A stretch of DNA of 64,000 nucleotides from Algoriphagus antarcticus. Its GTDB lineage: Bacteria; Bacteroidota; Bacteroidia; Cytophagales; Cyclobacteriaceae. Position 1 is the stretch's first letter. Every line of letters starts with the position of its first letter. Shown piece by piece: positions 37,409 through 46,085 of this stretch. The position numbers and the translations under genes are program-made. The stretch covers positions 1 through 64,000 of the forward strand of contig NZ_MSSW01000040.1 in the NCBI RefSeq assembly GCF_002150685.1. Direction: 5' to 3'. Under the pieces are notes generated by a model. The model made no database searches, was not told where the DNA came from, and saw only the letters and a list, made by a program, of their open reading frames with translations.

Positions 37409-38600
37409 GATCTACCCTGGAAATCACCATGACAGGTATCCACAAAACAGCTGCCGTCAGCACAGTGATTCCTATATTTATCAGGATAAACGCAGGCCAG
37501 TTCCAATCAATCGGCACATAACTCATGTAATAACTCGCTGCATCAAGAGGAATCAGTTTGAATTGATCTTGCAAAAAGCCGATTCCCAGGCCTAGCGCAT
37601 TTCCTATTACCATTCCACGCAGAAGAATATTGATTCCATTCCAGAAGAAGATTCTCCGGATTTGTTGATTCGTAGAACCAAGTGCTTTAAGCAAACCGAT
37701 CATTTGAGTGCGCTCCATGATCAAAATAAAGAGTATCGCTCCCATATTGAAGATCGCCACAAAACCGATCAATCCTATGAATACATAGACATTATTATCC
37801 AAAAGCTTCAGCCAATCGAAGATCTCCAAGAACTTATCCTGGCTACTGATCAACTTCAGGTCATAATCCATAAGCTCCTCTATTTTTGGAGTATATGAAT
37901 CTATTTTGTTAAAGTCATCTACAAAGATCTCCATTCCACCGATTTGATCTTTGGACCAATCATTCAGATTCCTGATAGTCTGTAATTCTCCTATGATGAT
38001 CTTTTCGTCAAAGTTTTCCAGGTAGGTTTGAAATATCCCTACCACTTCCACTCTTCGGTATCTTGGTGGATCTTGCACAAAATAAAGCGTGATTTTATCG
38101 CCAACCTTAAGCAAAAGCTTATTTGCTATCAACTGGCTAAGCATGACTTCATTGCTAGTTCCTTCATCAGGAATCCGCAGCATTCTGCCATCAATCACAT
38201 ACTTGAGGAAGCCCAACGTGTCAAAATCCTGCCCCACACCTTTCATCAGCACCCCTTCCACTTCTTCATCGCCTTTGATTAATGCAGCTTTATGAGCAAA
38301 GGCCTGCACTTTTGTAATAAAAGGCAGAAGTTGGTGTGCTTGGTTAAATTGGGAGTTCAGAGAAAAGGGAGCCTCTTCAAAGGCATTGCTCATGGTGAAG
38401 CGTTGCACCTGATAATGTCCGGTAAAACCGTAAACTTTCTCCGAAACAGTACTCTGAAAACCACCCAAAACCATAAAGGAAACGAGCGACACGGCCAAGC
38501 CCAAGGCGAGACTTCCTACTGCGATTTTGTGTATGGTGGCCGAAAATCCCCCAGCTTTCTTAAAACTGATTCTTTTGGCGATGAAATAGGAAAGGTTCAA
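37383..38600 (-). CDS. LolC/LolE-type ABC transporter permease
   Basis: The 405-residue protein has the MacB/FtsX-like layout: one N-terminal helix (KIAVGSLALGLAVSLVSFMV), a large periplasmic domain (about 50-265), then three C-terminal helices (VYVFIGLIGFVAIFNMGAIL, LLRGMVIGNALGLGIGFL, FILINIGITVLTAAVLWIPV). MERTQMIGLLKALGSTNQQIRRIF is the coupling-helix motif of FtsX-family permeases. It likely works with a LolD-like ATPase in lipoprotein release. The start codon is TTG (38600). Its start lies 39 nt from the divergent namZ start. Confidence 0.92.
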   Translation of the reverse strand: MNLSYFIAKRISFKKAGGFSATIHKIAVGSLALGLAVSLVSFMVLGGFQSTVSEKVYGFTGHYQVQRFTMSNAFEEAPFSLNSQFNQAHQLLPFITKVQAFAHKAALIKGDEEVEGVLMKGVGQDFDTLGFLKYVIDGRMLRIPDEGTSNEVMLSQLIANKLLLKVGDKITLYFVQDPPRYRRVEVVGIFQTYLENFDEKIIIGELQTIRNLNDWSKDQIGGMEIFVDDFNKIDSYTPKIEELMDYDLKLISSQDKFLEIFDWLKLLDNNVYVFIGLIGFVAIFNMGAILFILIMERTQMIGLLKALGSTNQQIRRIFFWNGINILLRGMVIGNALGLGIGFLQDQFKLIPLDAASYYMSYVPIDWNWPAFILINIGITVLTAAVLWIPVMVISRVDPIRSIRFD

Positions 38601-38639
38601 AGGACTGCTTTAATTTGTTCGATTAGACCGCAAAATAGC

Positions 38640-39827
38640 ATGAAGCAAACGAAACTTTCGCCCTTTATTTACTTTTTGAGCATAGCGCTCTTAATTCTCG
38701 TCAATTCACTCACCACCTTGGGCAGACAAAGCACTTCTCTGCCGGGTGCGGAGCGCCCGGAACTCTATCTGGATCAACTTCAGGGAAAGAAAATTGGGAT
38801 AGTTGCGAACCAAACCAGCATTTTGACTCAGAGTAATAACATGCATGTCGTAGATTTTCTATTGGAAAAAGGCATACAGGTGAAGAAAGTGTTTGTGCCA
38901 GAGCACGGATTTCGTGGCCAAGCTGATGCTGGCGAAAAAGTGGATAACACCGTTGACTCCAAAACAGGTTTGCCTATAATTTCACTTTATGGGAATAACA
39001 AGAAACCGAACCCAGAACAAATTAAGGATCTGGATATCTTGATTTTTGACTTACAGGACGTGGGAGTTCGTTTTTACACCTATATCAGCACCATGCATTA
39101 CCTGATGGAGGCTGCGGCTGAGAATGGCAAGAAGGTGATCATTTTTGATAGACCAAATCCCAATGGAAATTACATCGCTGGACCAGTCCTTCAAAAAGGA
39201 TTTGAAAGCTTCGTAGGAATGCATCCTATTCCGGTAGTTCACGGACTTACTGTAGGCGAGCTAGCGCAAATGATCAATGGGGAAAAATGGCTAAAAGGCG
39301 GATTGAAAGTAGATTTGGAAGTAATTCCTGTAGGAAATTGGGATCATCAGAAAGCCTACAATTTACCTGTAAAACCTTCTCCAAATCTACCGAATGATTT
39401 ATCCATCAAGCTCTATCCCAGTACATGCTTTTTTGAAGGAACCATCGTTTCGTTGGGCCGTGGCACTCAATTTCCTTTCCAGGTTTATGGCTACCCAGAT
39501 CCAAAATTTGGCGATTTCACCTTCACTCCGGTCAGCATAGATGGTATGTCGAAGAATCCCCCGCTTCAGGATAAAAAATGCTATGGAGTGGATTTGAGAG
39601 GTGAGTCCATGACGCATGAGTTTACTTTAGAATATCTCTTGGACGCCTACCGAAAATCTGGCAAGGGCCAAGCTTTCTTCACTAACTACTTCAATACGCT
39701 TGCGGGTACGGATCAACTGAAAAAGATGATCATGGATGGAAAAACGGAAGCTGAAATCACAGCAAGTTGGGAAGCTGATCTGGACAAATACAAAGTGCTT
39801 CGTATGCAATACTTAATCTATAATTGA
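38640..39827 (+). CDS. namZ: DUF1343 exo-N-acetylmuramidase (NamZ-like)
   Basis: The 395-residue protein has a signal peptide (about 1-29, FLSIALLILVNSLTTLG) and the DUF1343 domain. It shows KIGIVANQTSIL, KVFVPEHGFRG (catalytic Glu region), LIFDLQDVGVRFYTYISTMH, IFDRPNPNGN, and the C-terminal region FFEGTIVSLGRGTQFPFQVYG. Family members (B. subtilis NamZ) release terminal MurNAc from peptidoglycan fragments, placing it in cell-wall recycling. The start at 38640 (MKQTKLS) is preferred because it gives the signal peptide; the frame is open far upstream but lacks protein character there. No MurNAc transport or kinase genes lie nearby. Confidence 0.9.
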   Translation: MKQTKLSPFIYFLSIALLILVNSLTTLGRQSTSLPGAERPELYLDQLQGKKIGIVANQTSILTQSNNMHVVDFLLEKGIQVKKVFVPEHGFRGQADAGEKVDNTVDSKTGLPIISLYGNNKKPNPEQIKDLDILIFDLQDVGVRFYTYISTMHYLMEAAAENGKKVIIFDRPNPNGNYIAGPVLQKGFESFVGMHPIPVVHGLTVGELAQMINGEKWLKGGLKVDLEVIPVGNWDHQKAYNLPVKPSPNLPNDLSIKLYPSTCFFEGTIVSLGRGTQFPFQVYGYPDPKFGDFTFTPVSIDGMSKNPPLQDKKCYGVDLRGESMTHEFTLEYLLDAYRKSGKGQAFFTNYFNTLAGTDQLKKMIMDGKTEAEITASWEADLDKYKVLRMQYLIYN

Positions 39828-39887
39828 GACTTAAGCTGAGTGCGAAAATCTCTTATCTCTATTCTCAACTCTCATTTTATCCTTACC

Positions 39888-40814
39888 ATGAACAAGAATC
39901 TTAGAATCATTTATATGGGCACACCGGAGTTTGCGGTGGCTGGGCTGGAATTATTAGTGGAAAATGGCTGGAATATCGTGGCTGTGATCACTGCTCCTGA
40001 TAAACCAAAAGGACGTGGACAGAAATTAATTCCTTCTCCCGTGAAGGAAGCTGCCCTTAAATTGGATTTGAACATACTCCAGCCTACCAACCTCAAATCG
40101 CCGGAATTTCAAGAGGAACTCCGAGCTCTGAAGGCTGATTTGCAGATTGTAGTTGCTTTCCGAATGCTTCCCGAGTCAGTTTGGGATATGCCTCCTTTGG
40201 GCACTTTCAATCTCCATGCTTCACTTTTACCGAATTATCGAGGCGCCGCACCCATCAACTGGGCCATCATCAATGGAGAAAAAGAAACAGGTGTGACTAC
40301 TTTTTTCCTAAGACATGAAATCGATACTGGAAGTATTATCTATCAGGAAAAGGTGGAAATACTTAATGAGGATGATCTAGGAACTGTCTATGAGAAATTG
40401 ATGAATACTGGCTCAAAGCTGGTTCTCAAGACTGTAGAAGATATAGCCCAAGACAAAGTTCAAGCATTTTCTCAGGATGAATCCAAAGCGATTCATCATG
40501 CGCCTAAGATCTTCAAAGAGACTTGCGAAATCGACTGGAGTAAATCAGCAGAATCAATTCACAATCTAGTTCGAGGTCTTTCTCCTTACCCAGCTGCATG
40601 GACTACATTTGATGATAAAATCTGCAAAATTTACAAGACGAATTTCCTCCCAAATCAGAAGACTAGCAAAGCTATCGGGGAGCTAGATACTGATAATAAA
40701 AGCTACATAAAATTGCAGACTGGAGAGGGAGTTTTGGAGATTTTAGAGCTTCAGCTTGAAGGTAAAAAGCGAATGAAAGTAGACGATTTGCTAAGAGGGT
40801 TTAAATTCTCATGA
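39888..40814 (+). CDS. fmt: Methionyl-tRNA formyltransferase
   Basis: The 308-residue enzyme formylates initiator Met-tRNA with 10-formyl-THF. Motifs are IIYMGTPEFAVAGLE, DKPKGRGQKL, NLHASLLPNYRGAAPINWAI (catalytic Asn, His, Asp region), GVTTFFLRHEIDTG, and a C-terminal oligonucleotide-binding domain (about 205-308, GVLEILELQLEGKKRM). The ATG at 39888 fits family length; a GTG at 39840 would add 16 odd residues. Confidence 0.97.
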   Translation: MNKNLRIIYMGTPEFAVAGLELLVENGWNIVAVITAPDKPKGRGQKLIPSPVKEAALKLDLNILQPTNLKSPEFQEELRALKADLQIVVAFRMLPESVWDMPPLGTFNLHASLLPNYRGAAPINWAIINGEKETGVTTFFLRHEIDTGSIIYQEKVEILNEDDLGTVYEKLMNTGSKLVLKTVEDIAQDKVQAFSQDESKAIHHAPKIFKETCEIDWSKSAESIHNLVRGLSPYPAAWTTFDDKICKIYKTNFLPNQKTSKAIGELDTDNKSYIKLQTGEGVLEILELQLEGKKRMKVDDLLRGFKFS

Positions 40815-40910
40815 TTTTTCATCATGGAAAAAAGTGAGAAATATTTCATTTTTAACCTGATTTTAAGGAACTTGAGTTTATAGAAACACACATTTTTAAC
40901 CACGGAACTC

Positions 40911-41837
40911 ATGAAAAATCTCCTTAGTCATTTTATCATTTTGGTTTTTATCTTCACTTTATCTTTTTCGGCAGAAGCTCAATTCATCAAAAAAATTCAG
41001 AACGCTGCCAATAGAGGAGTCGAGAAAGCCATACAGCAAAAAGTAGAAAAGGAAGCAAACAAAATGACTGAGAGGCAGCTAGAAAAGTTGTTTTCAGATA
41101 TGTACGGTGATAGCTCTGATAGCACTTCCTATGGAAGGCTAGACATGGGCAAAGTTTTAGCAGGCATGGGCGAACCTGTTGATACCGAGGATGAATATGA
41201 TTTTTTTGGACATATAGTTTTTGAGATGACGAGTACTGATGAAAAAGGAAAATCTGCTGATCCCGTTCTAATGAAATCGTTCCTATCCAAATCTGCCGAC
41301 TACACTGGAATGGAAATAGTAGACCCCAAAAATGCTGAAGCTATGACCACGATGGTTTTTGACCTTAAGAATCAAGCCTCTATTGTCTTTCTTGATAATA
41401 AAGGCAACAAGTCCAGTTTCGCTTTCAAAATGGATCTAGACGATGTGGATGAACTAATAGAAGACCAAGCAGAAACTAATTTGAATGACATTACCTTAGA
41501 AAAAACCGGAAGAACAAAAGACATCTTGGGATACGATTGCGAGGAATATCACGTGAGAAGTGAAGACGGTGAAGGGTACTATTGGGTTACCGAAGAGCCA
41601 ATCGGAGGATATTCATCATTCTGGAGCAGTAATAGTCCGATGATGACCTCAAAAGCTCAGGAAAAATACGCAGAGTATTTAAAAAATATGCCAAAAGGTA
41701 ATTTCATGGAAATGACATACACTTCTGAGGAATCTGGTACTGTTGATATGAAGGTGACAAAAATAGAGGAGTCGGCCCCCAAGTCATTAACCATGGCTGA
41801 ATATCCTAACATTATGAATTCGACCGCACATAAGTAA
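40911..41837 (+). CDS. DUF4412 exported protein (308 aa)
   Basis: A signal peptide (1-23, FIILVFIFTLSFSAEAQ) is followed by a helical segment (about 25-60, GVEKAIQQKVEKEANKMTER) and a beta-rich domain with IVFEMTSTDEKG, MTTMVFDLKNQASIVFLDNKG and KDILGYDCEEYHVRSEDG, features of DUF4412. YYWVTEEPIGG suits an outer-membrane-associated beta fold that binds a polymer or lipid. Function is unknown. It is monocistronic, upstream of folA. Confidence 0.82.
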   Translation: MKNLLSHFIILVFIFTLSFSAEAQFIKKIQNAANRGVEKAIQQKVEKEANKMTERQLEKLFSDMYGDSSDSTSYGRLDMGKVLAGMGEPVDTEDEYDFFGHIVFEMTSTDEKGKSADPVLMKSFLSKSADYTGMEIVDPKNAEAMTTMVFDLKNQASIVFLDNKGNKSSFAFKMDLDDVDELIEDQAETNLNDITLEKTGRTKDILGYDCEEYHVRSEDGEGYYWVTEEPIGGYSSFWSSNSPMMTSKAQEKYAEYLKNMPKGNFMEMTYTSEESGTVDMKVTKIEESAPKSLTMAEYPNIMNSTAHK

Positions 41838-41875
41838 TTCTGTTCCATTTTATTTTTTCCAATGTCCAGGCCTGT

Positions 41876-41910
41876 TATCTTCATGCCAAGAAGCATTTTG
41901 CATGAAGATA
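41876..41910 (+). promoter_or_regulatory. Hairpin sequestering the folA start codon
   Basis: A perfect 11-bp inverted repeat (41876-41886 with 41900-41910, arm TATCTTCATGC) has a 13-nt loop. The ATG of folA (41902-41904) lies within the 3' arm, so in RNA the start codon would be base-paired. No T-run follows, so it is not a terminator. A role in controlling folA translation is an inference. Confidence 0.6.
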
Positions 41911-42411
41911 TCACTAATAGCCGCTTTGGCTGACAACAATGTAATCGGTCGGGAGAATGACCTGGTTTGGAGATTACCCGATGATTTCAAACGATTTAAG
42001 AGAATTACATCTGACAATTATATTTTGATGGGGCGAAAGACATTTGAATCTTTGGGAAAGCCCCTTCCTAACCGAACGCATATTGTAATCACCAGAAATA
42101 AAGAATACCAAGTTCCTGAGGGACACTACGTGTTTGAAAGTGTGGAAGAGGCATTTGCTTTCTGCCAGAATAAGGGCGTAAATCAACTATACGTGATAGG
42201 AGGAGGTGAGATATACCGCCAAACGCTGTTTTTGGCAGATGAGCTAATCCTCACTGAAGTGAAAGCTTCACCTGAAGGAGATACTTATTTTCCTGAATTC
42301 AATAAAGAAAATTGGAAGGTTACCTTAAGCGAACATCATCCCGCAGATGAGCGTCATCAATACGCTTTTACTTACGTCAATTACGAAAGAATCCACAAGC
42401 AGCATGTCTAA
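41902..42411 (+). CDS. folA: Dihydrofolate reductase
   Basis: The 169-residue enzyme reduces dihydrofolate to tetrahydrofolate with NADPH. It shows ISLIAALADNNVIGRENDLVWRLPDDFKRFK (shown here as two parts ISLIAALADNNVIG and LVWRLPDDFKRFK), catalytic Asp in LPDDF, ILMGRKTFESLGKPLPNRTH, and VIGGGEIYRQTL for the cofactor. Length is standard. Its 3' end overlaps the SDR gene by 8 nt. A hairpin covers the start codon. Confidence 0.97.
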   Translation: MKISLIAALADNNVIGRENDLVWRLPDDFKRFKRITSDNYILMGRKTFESLGKPLPNRTHIVITRNKEYQVPEGHYVFESVEEAFAFCQNKGVNQLYVIGGGEIYRQTLFLADELILTEVKASPEGDTYFPEFNKENWKVTLSEHHPADERHQYAFTYVNYERIHKQHV

Positions 42412-43189
42412 AAAAGTAATTTGGATCACTGGGGCCTCATCAGGAATCGGTGAAGCTTCTGCTTATAAATTTGTGAAGGAAGGGTTTCAGGTCATACTTT
42501 CGGCTAGGAATCTAGAAGCTCTGGAAAAAGTCAAATCCTCTAGTGCTAATCCACAAAATTGTAAAGTTCTCCCACTCGATCTGATAAACCAGGCTTCTTT
42601 CGAAGAAAAAACAAAACAAGCAATTGCCGCCTTCGGACATATTGATATAATGCTTCACAATGGTGGAATCAGTCAGCGATCTCTGATTCGAGAGACTCCG
42701 ATTGAGGTGGATCGCAAGCTGATGGAAGTGAATTTCTTTGGGACGGTGGCACTTACTAAGGCACTTCTCCCCCATTTCATCGCTAGAAAATCAGGGCAAT
42801 TTGGTGTGATTTCATCGTTGGTCGGGAAATTTGGTTCTCCTTATCGATCAAGCTATGCCGCTGCCAAACACGCGCTTCACGGCTTTTTTGAATCCCTGAG
42901 ATTAGAGCATTTCGAGGATAATATAGCTGTGACGATGATTTGTCCTGGTTTTATCAAAACTGATGTGTCCAAAAATGCTTTGACAGCTGATGGCACCCCA
43001 CTCAATGAAATGGACAAAGCTCAGGAAAATGGAATGAGTGCGGAAGATTGCGCAAAGGACATTTTCAACGCCCTCAAACACAAAAAGGAAGAAGTTTATA
43101 TCGGAGGAAAAGAAACCTTAGGGATTTATTTAAAACGATTTGTCCCAACAATTTTCACACAGATACTTCGTAAATCAGAAGTAAGATAA
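42404..43189 (+). CDS. SDR-family oxidoreductase
   Basis: The 261-residue classical short-chain dehydrogenase has TGASSGIGEAS (NADP/NAD-binding), the structural HNGG, catalytic Ser in ISSLVGKFGSPYRSSYAAAKHAL (the Tyr and Lys of YAAAK) and the CPGFIKTDVS segment. KHALHGFFESLRLEHFEDN is like DHRS7/long-chain-acyl type SDRs. The substrate is not assignable. The start at 42404 (MSKKVIW) overlaps folA by 8 nt, so both share a transcript. Confidence 0.88.
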   Translation: MSKKVIWITGASSGIGEASAYKFVKEGFQVILSARNLEALEKVKSSSANPQNCKVLPLDLINQASFEEKTKQAIAAFGHIDIMLHNGGISQRSLIRETPIEVDRKLMEVNFFGTVALTKALLPHFIARKSGQFGVISSLVGKFGSPYRSSYAAAKHALHGFFESLRLEHFEDNIAVTMICPGFIKTDVSKNALTADGTPLNEMDKAQENGMSAEDCAKDIFNALKHKKEEVYIGGKETLGIYLKRFVPTIFTQILRKSEVR

Positions 43190-43193
43190 CCAC

Positions 43194-43251
43194 ATGAAAT
43201 CGAGCATTACTGAAGCGTCACACAGAGGGATGAATATCAGCTTTGCGAGAT
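43194..43251 (+). repeat. Dispersed ~58-bp intergenic repeat, copy C (between SDR and cinA)
   Basis: It lies 5 nt after the SDR stop and is 81% identical to copy B without gaps. It begins with ATGAAATCGAGC and ends with TGCGAGAT; it is followed by the palindrome CCCGAA-acacg-TTCGGG (43256-43272). A frame from its first ATG runs 36 codons (MKSSITEASHRGMNISFARF and on) to TAA at 43302-43304, just before cinA. Confidence 0.75.
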
Positions 43252-43308
43252 TCTCCCGAAACACGTTCGGGACAGGCTATCTGACCATAAAAAATCAGAA
43301 ATAAACAG

Positions 43309-44559
43309 ATGAAAGTAGTCAGAGCAGAGATAATTGCCATAGGAGATGAGTTGCTCTATGGACAAATAGTCGATACCAACAGTCATTGGATCAGCCAAGA
43401 ACTCGACCTAATGGGTGTGAAAGTAGTACGGAAGACCACCGTTGGCGATGATAGAAAGGATATTCTTGCTGCTTTCGCCTCGGCGGAAGCTAGAGCAGAC
43501 ATTATTTTGATCACTGGTGGACTTGGCCCTACACGGGACGACCTTACCAAGCCGCTGATGGCAGAATACTTTGACTGTCCTATCGTCGAAAATCCCGCTG
43601 CCGTAGAAGCTGTCACTGAATTTTTCAAAAAGCGGGGAAGAGAAATGACCCCACTTAACATACTTCAAGGTCACCTTCCTTCATGCTGCACTTATGTACC
43701 AAATAAGGTGGGTACAGCTCCGGGAATGTGGTTTGAGCGGAACGGAACTTACTGGATGTCTATGCCTGGAGTGCCGCATGAGATGAAAAAGCTAATGACG
43801 GACTTTGTCTTGCCAAAGCTCCCAACTCTTTTTCCTCTTCCTATCATCGTTCATCGAATGGTCAAAACGGTTGGTATAGGTGAAAGCTGGCTGGCAGATT
43901 TGATCAGAGAATGGGAAAATGCACTTCCTTCAACGATTCGATTGGCATATTTACCATCTTTAGGCCACGTCAAACTTCGACTTACAGGTTTTGGAACTGA
44001 TAAAACTGAAATCGAAAATGACATCCAAAAGCAAATTGATCTGGTTTTGCCGAGTATAGAAAAATACGTGTATGGCTATGATTCGGAGTCTTTGGAAACA
44101 GCCATCGGCAAGCTTTTGTCTGTAAATAAGAAAACAGTGGCTTTAGCCGAAAGCTGTTCTGGGGGTTACATTTCTCATCTGATTACCAGTATTTCGGGCA
44201 GTAGTTCGTATTTTCAAGGGGCAGTAATACCCTATCATAACCAGTACAAAGAAGAAATTCTTCATGTGAAAAATGAAACTTTGAAATCATTTGGAGCTGT
44301 AAGTGAAGAAACAGTGAAGGAAATGGCAACTGGCGTTCTCGAATTATTCAAATCAGATTTCGGTTTGGCAAGTAGCGGAGTAGCCGGCCCAAAAGGAGGA
44401 ACTGAAGAAAAACCTGTGGGCACAGTTTGGATAGCTTGTGCTGGAGAAGGCTTTATCGAAACAAAGAAGCTTCAGCTGACTCAGGATAGAATACTTAATA
44501 TTCAACTGACGGGAGTCGCAGTTTTGAATTTACTTCGAATTTGTATTTTAGAGAAATAA
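43309..44559 (+). CDS. cinA: CinA family protein, NMN deamidase-related
   Basis: The 416-residue protein has an N-terminal MoaB/MogA-like domain (about 1-170; AEIIAIGDELLYGQIVDTNS, ILITGGLGPTRDDLTKP) and a C-terminal CinA deamidase domain (about 255-416; TVALAESCSGGYISHLIT, ASSGVAGPKGGTEEKPVG). The nucleophile Ser (AESCSGG) fits NMN amidohydrolase activity in NAD recycling, as in PncC; the N-terminal domain resembles ADP-ribose pyrophosphatase CinA. The catalytic set looks intact. Confidence 0.95.
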   Translation: MKVVRAEIIAIGDELLYGQIVDTNSHWISQELDLMGVKVVRKTTVGDDRKDILAAFASAEARADIILITGGLGPTRDDLTKPLMAEYFDCPIVENPAAVEAVTEFFKKRGREMTPLNILQGHLPSCCTYVPNKVGTAPGMWFERNGTYWMSMPGVPHEMKKLMTDFVLPKLPTLFPLPIIVHRMVKTVGIGESWLADLIREWENALPSTIRLAYLPSLGHVKLRLTGFGTDKTEIENDIQKQIDLVLPSIEKYVYGYDSESLETAIGKLLSVNKKTVALAESCSGGYISHLITSISGSSSYFQGAVIPYHNQYKEEILHVKNETLKSFGAVSEETVKEMATGVLELFKSDFGLASSGVAGPKGGTEEKPVGTVWIACAGEGFIETKKLQLTQDRILNIQLTGVAVLNLLRICILEK

Positions 44560-44654
44560 CAAATAAAATTTCTATTGAAAGGTTTGGGATAGAGTTTTTT
44601 AAAATTTAATTTTAAAACTTGTATATAAACCCAATAAATTATTAAATCATAACC

Positions 44655-45947
44655 ATGGCAATTGTAGAAATGCTGATGCCCAAAATGGGCGAGAGTATCA
44701 TAGAAGGTACAGTGCTGACCTGGCTGAAAAATGTGGGTGACACGATCGAACAGGATGAGTCGGTGCTAGAGGTAGCTACGGATAAGGTAGACACAGAAGT
44801 CCCTTCCACACATGCGGGTATATTGAAGCAAATTCTTGCAAAAGAAGGTGACGTAATAGCGGTGGGCGCTCCTATCGCAATTATAGAAACTGCAGGTGAA
44901 GAAAATAGCTCTGCCGCTAAAGAACCAAAAGTAGATACCAAGAAAGAGGACCTAGTCTCTTCAGCACCAGCAAATACAGATGCAATTTTGAATTCAGCAG
45001 AGATTTCCGAATCAAGTAATTCTGGAAATGACAGATTCTATTCTCCCTTAGTGCAAAGCATGGCAAAGGAAGAAGGAATAACCAAAGCTGAGCTTGACAA
45101 AGTTTCTGGAACTGGCAAAGATTCCAGAGTAACGAAGCAGGATATGCTCAATTACATAGCTTCAAGAACTGCTGCTGCCAAACCATTAAGTCCAATTTCT
45201 TCAGTTTCTGCCCCAAAAATACCTGTAAGTATTTCTGGCGAAGATGAGATCATAGAAATGGATCGTATGCGTAAAATGATTGCTCAGCGCATGATAGAGT
45301 CGAAAAGAATTTCGGCTCATGTTACTTCGTTCGTAGAAGCAGATATGACTAATATCGTCTTGTGGAGAGAGCGTCATAAGCATGATTACAAAGTCAAGTA
45401 TGGTGAATCCATCACCTACACTCCATTCTTTATTGAAGCTGTTGCAAAAGCCATTCGGGATTTCCCAATGATCAATATCTCTGTGGATGGAGATAGAATC
45501 ATTAGAAAAAAGGATATCAATGTTGGGATGGCAGTAGCATTGCCTAGCGGAAATCTGATAGTTCCCATTATCCGAAATGCGGATCAGTTAAATTTGGTTG
45601 GGATCTCTAAGAAAGTGAATGAACTGGCTAATCTCGCCAGAAACAACAAATTAACTCCAGATCATTTGGCAGGTGGCACCTACACCGTTTCTAATGTAGG
45701 TTCATTTGGAAATGTAATGGGAACGCCTATCATTCCTCAGCCTCAGGTAGCGATAATGGCTGTGGGAGCTATTGTAAAAAAACCAGCGGTGATAGAAACT
45801 CCTACAGGTGATGTGATCGCAATAAGACACAAAATGTTCCTATCTCACTCCTATGACCACAGAGTCGTTGATGGTTCACTTGGTGGAAAATTTGTCAAGC
45901 GAGTTTCAGATTATCTGGAAGCATTTGACATCAATACTCCTATTTAA
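44655..45947 (+). CDS. Dihydrolipoamide acyltransferase (E2 of 2-oxoacid dehydrogenase)
   Basis: The 430-residue E2 has one lipoyl domain (about 1-80; lipoylated Lys in EVATDKVDTEVPS), a peripheral-subunit-binding domain (about 125-165; FYSPLVQSMAKEEGI to VTKQDMLNYI), and the acyltransferase core (about 195-430) with the catalytic SHSYDHRVVDGSLGG. It could be the branched-chain or 2-oxoglutarate/pyruvate class; the start MAIVEMLMPKMGESIIEGTV is common in branched-chain E2 of this phylum. E1 and E3 genes are not adjacent. Confidence 0.93.
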   Translation: MAIVEMLMPKMGESIIEGTVLTWLKNVGDTIEQDESVLEVATDKVDTEVPSTHAGILKQILAKEGDVIAVGAPIAIIETAGEENSSAAKEPKVDTKKEDLVSSAPANTDAILNSAEISESSNSGNDRFYSPLVQSMAKEEGITKAELDKVSGTGKDSRVTKQDMLNYIASRTAAAKPLSPISSVSAPKIPVSISGEDEIIEMDRMRKMIAQRMIESKRISAHVTSFVEADMTNIVLWRERHKHDYKVKYGESITYTPFFIEAVAKAIRDFPMINISVDGDRIIRKKDINVGMAVALPSGNLIVPIIRNADQLNLVGISKKVNELANLARNNKLTPDHLAGGTYTVSNVGSFGNVMGTPIIPQPQVAIMAVGAIVKKPAVIETPTGDVIAIRHKMFLSHSYDHRVVDGSLGGKFVKRVSDYLEAFDINTPI

Positions 45948-45951
45948 ATTT

Positions 45952-45978
45952 AAAGCCGGTTTCACAACCGGCTTTTTT
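45952..45978 (+). terminator. Rho-independent terminator
   Basis: A 10-bp stem (45952-45961 with 45966-45975, arm AAAGCCGGTT) precedes six T and closes the E2 transcript. Confidence 0.92.
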
Positions 45979-46085
45979 GTTTAAGAATTAACCGCATTAG
46001 TAATCCTATCACTTTTTACCTCACCCATTCCACGCCTAGAATTCTATTTTCTTCGCGTAGTGAAGCTCAAATCTTAAAAGCTCAC

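Noticed and set aside
38292..38639. An N-terminal extension of the DUF1343 protein
   Set aside because: The extra 116 codons overlap the permease gene antisense and would bury the signal peptide that starts at 38640.
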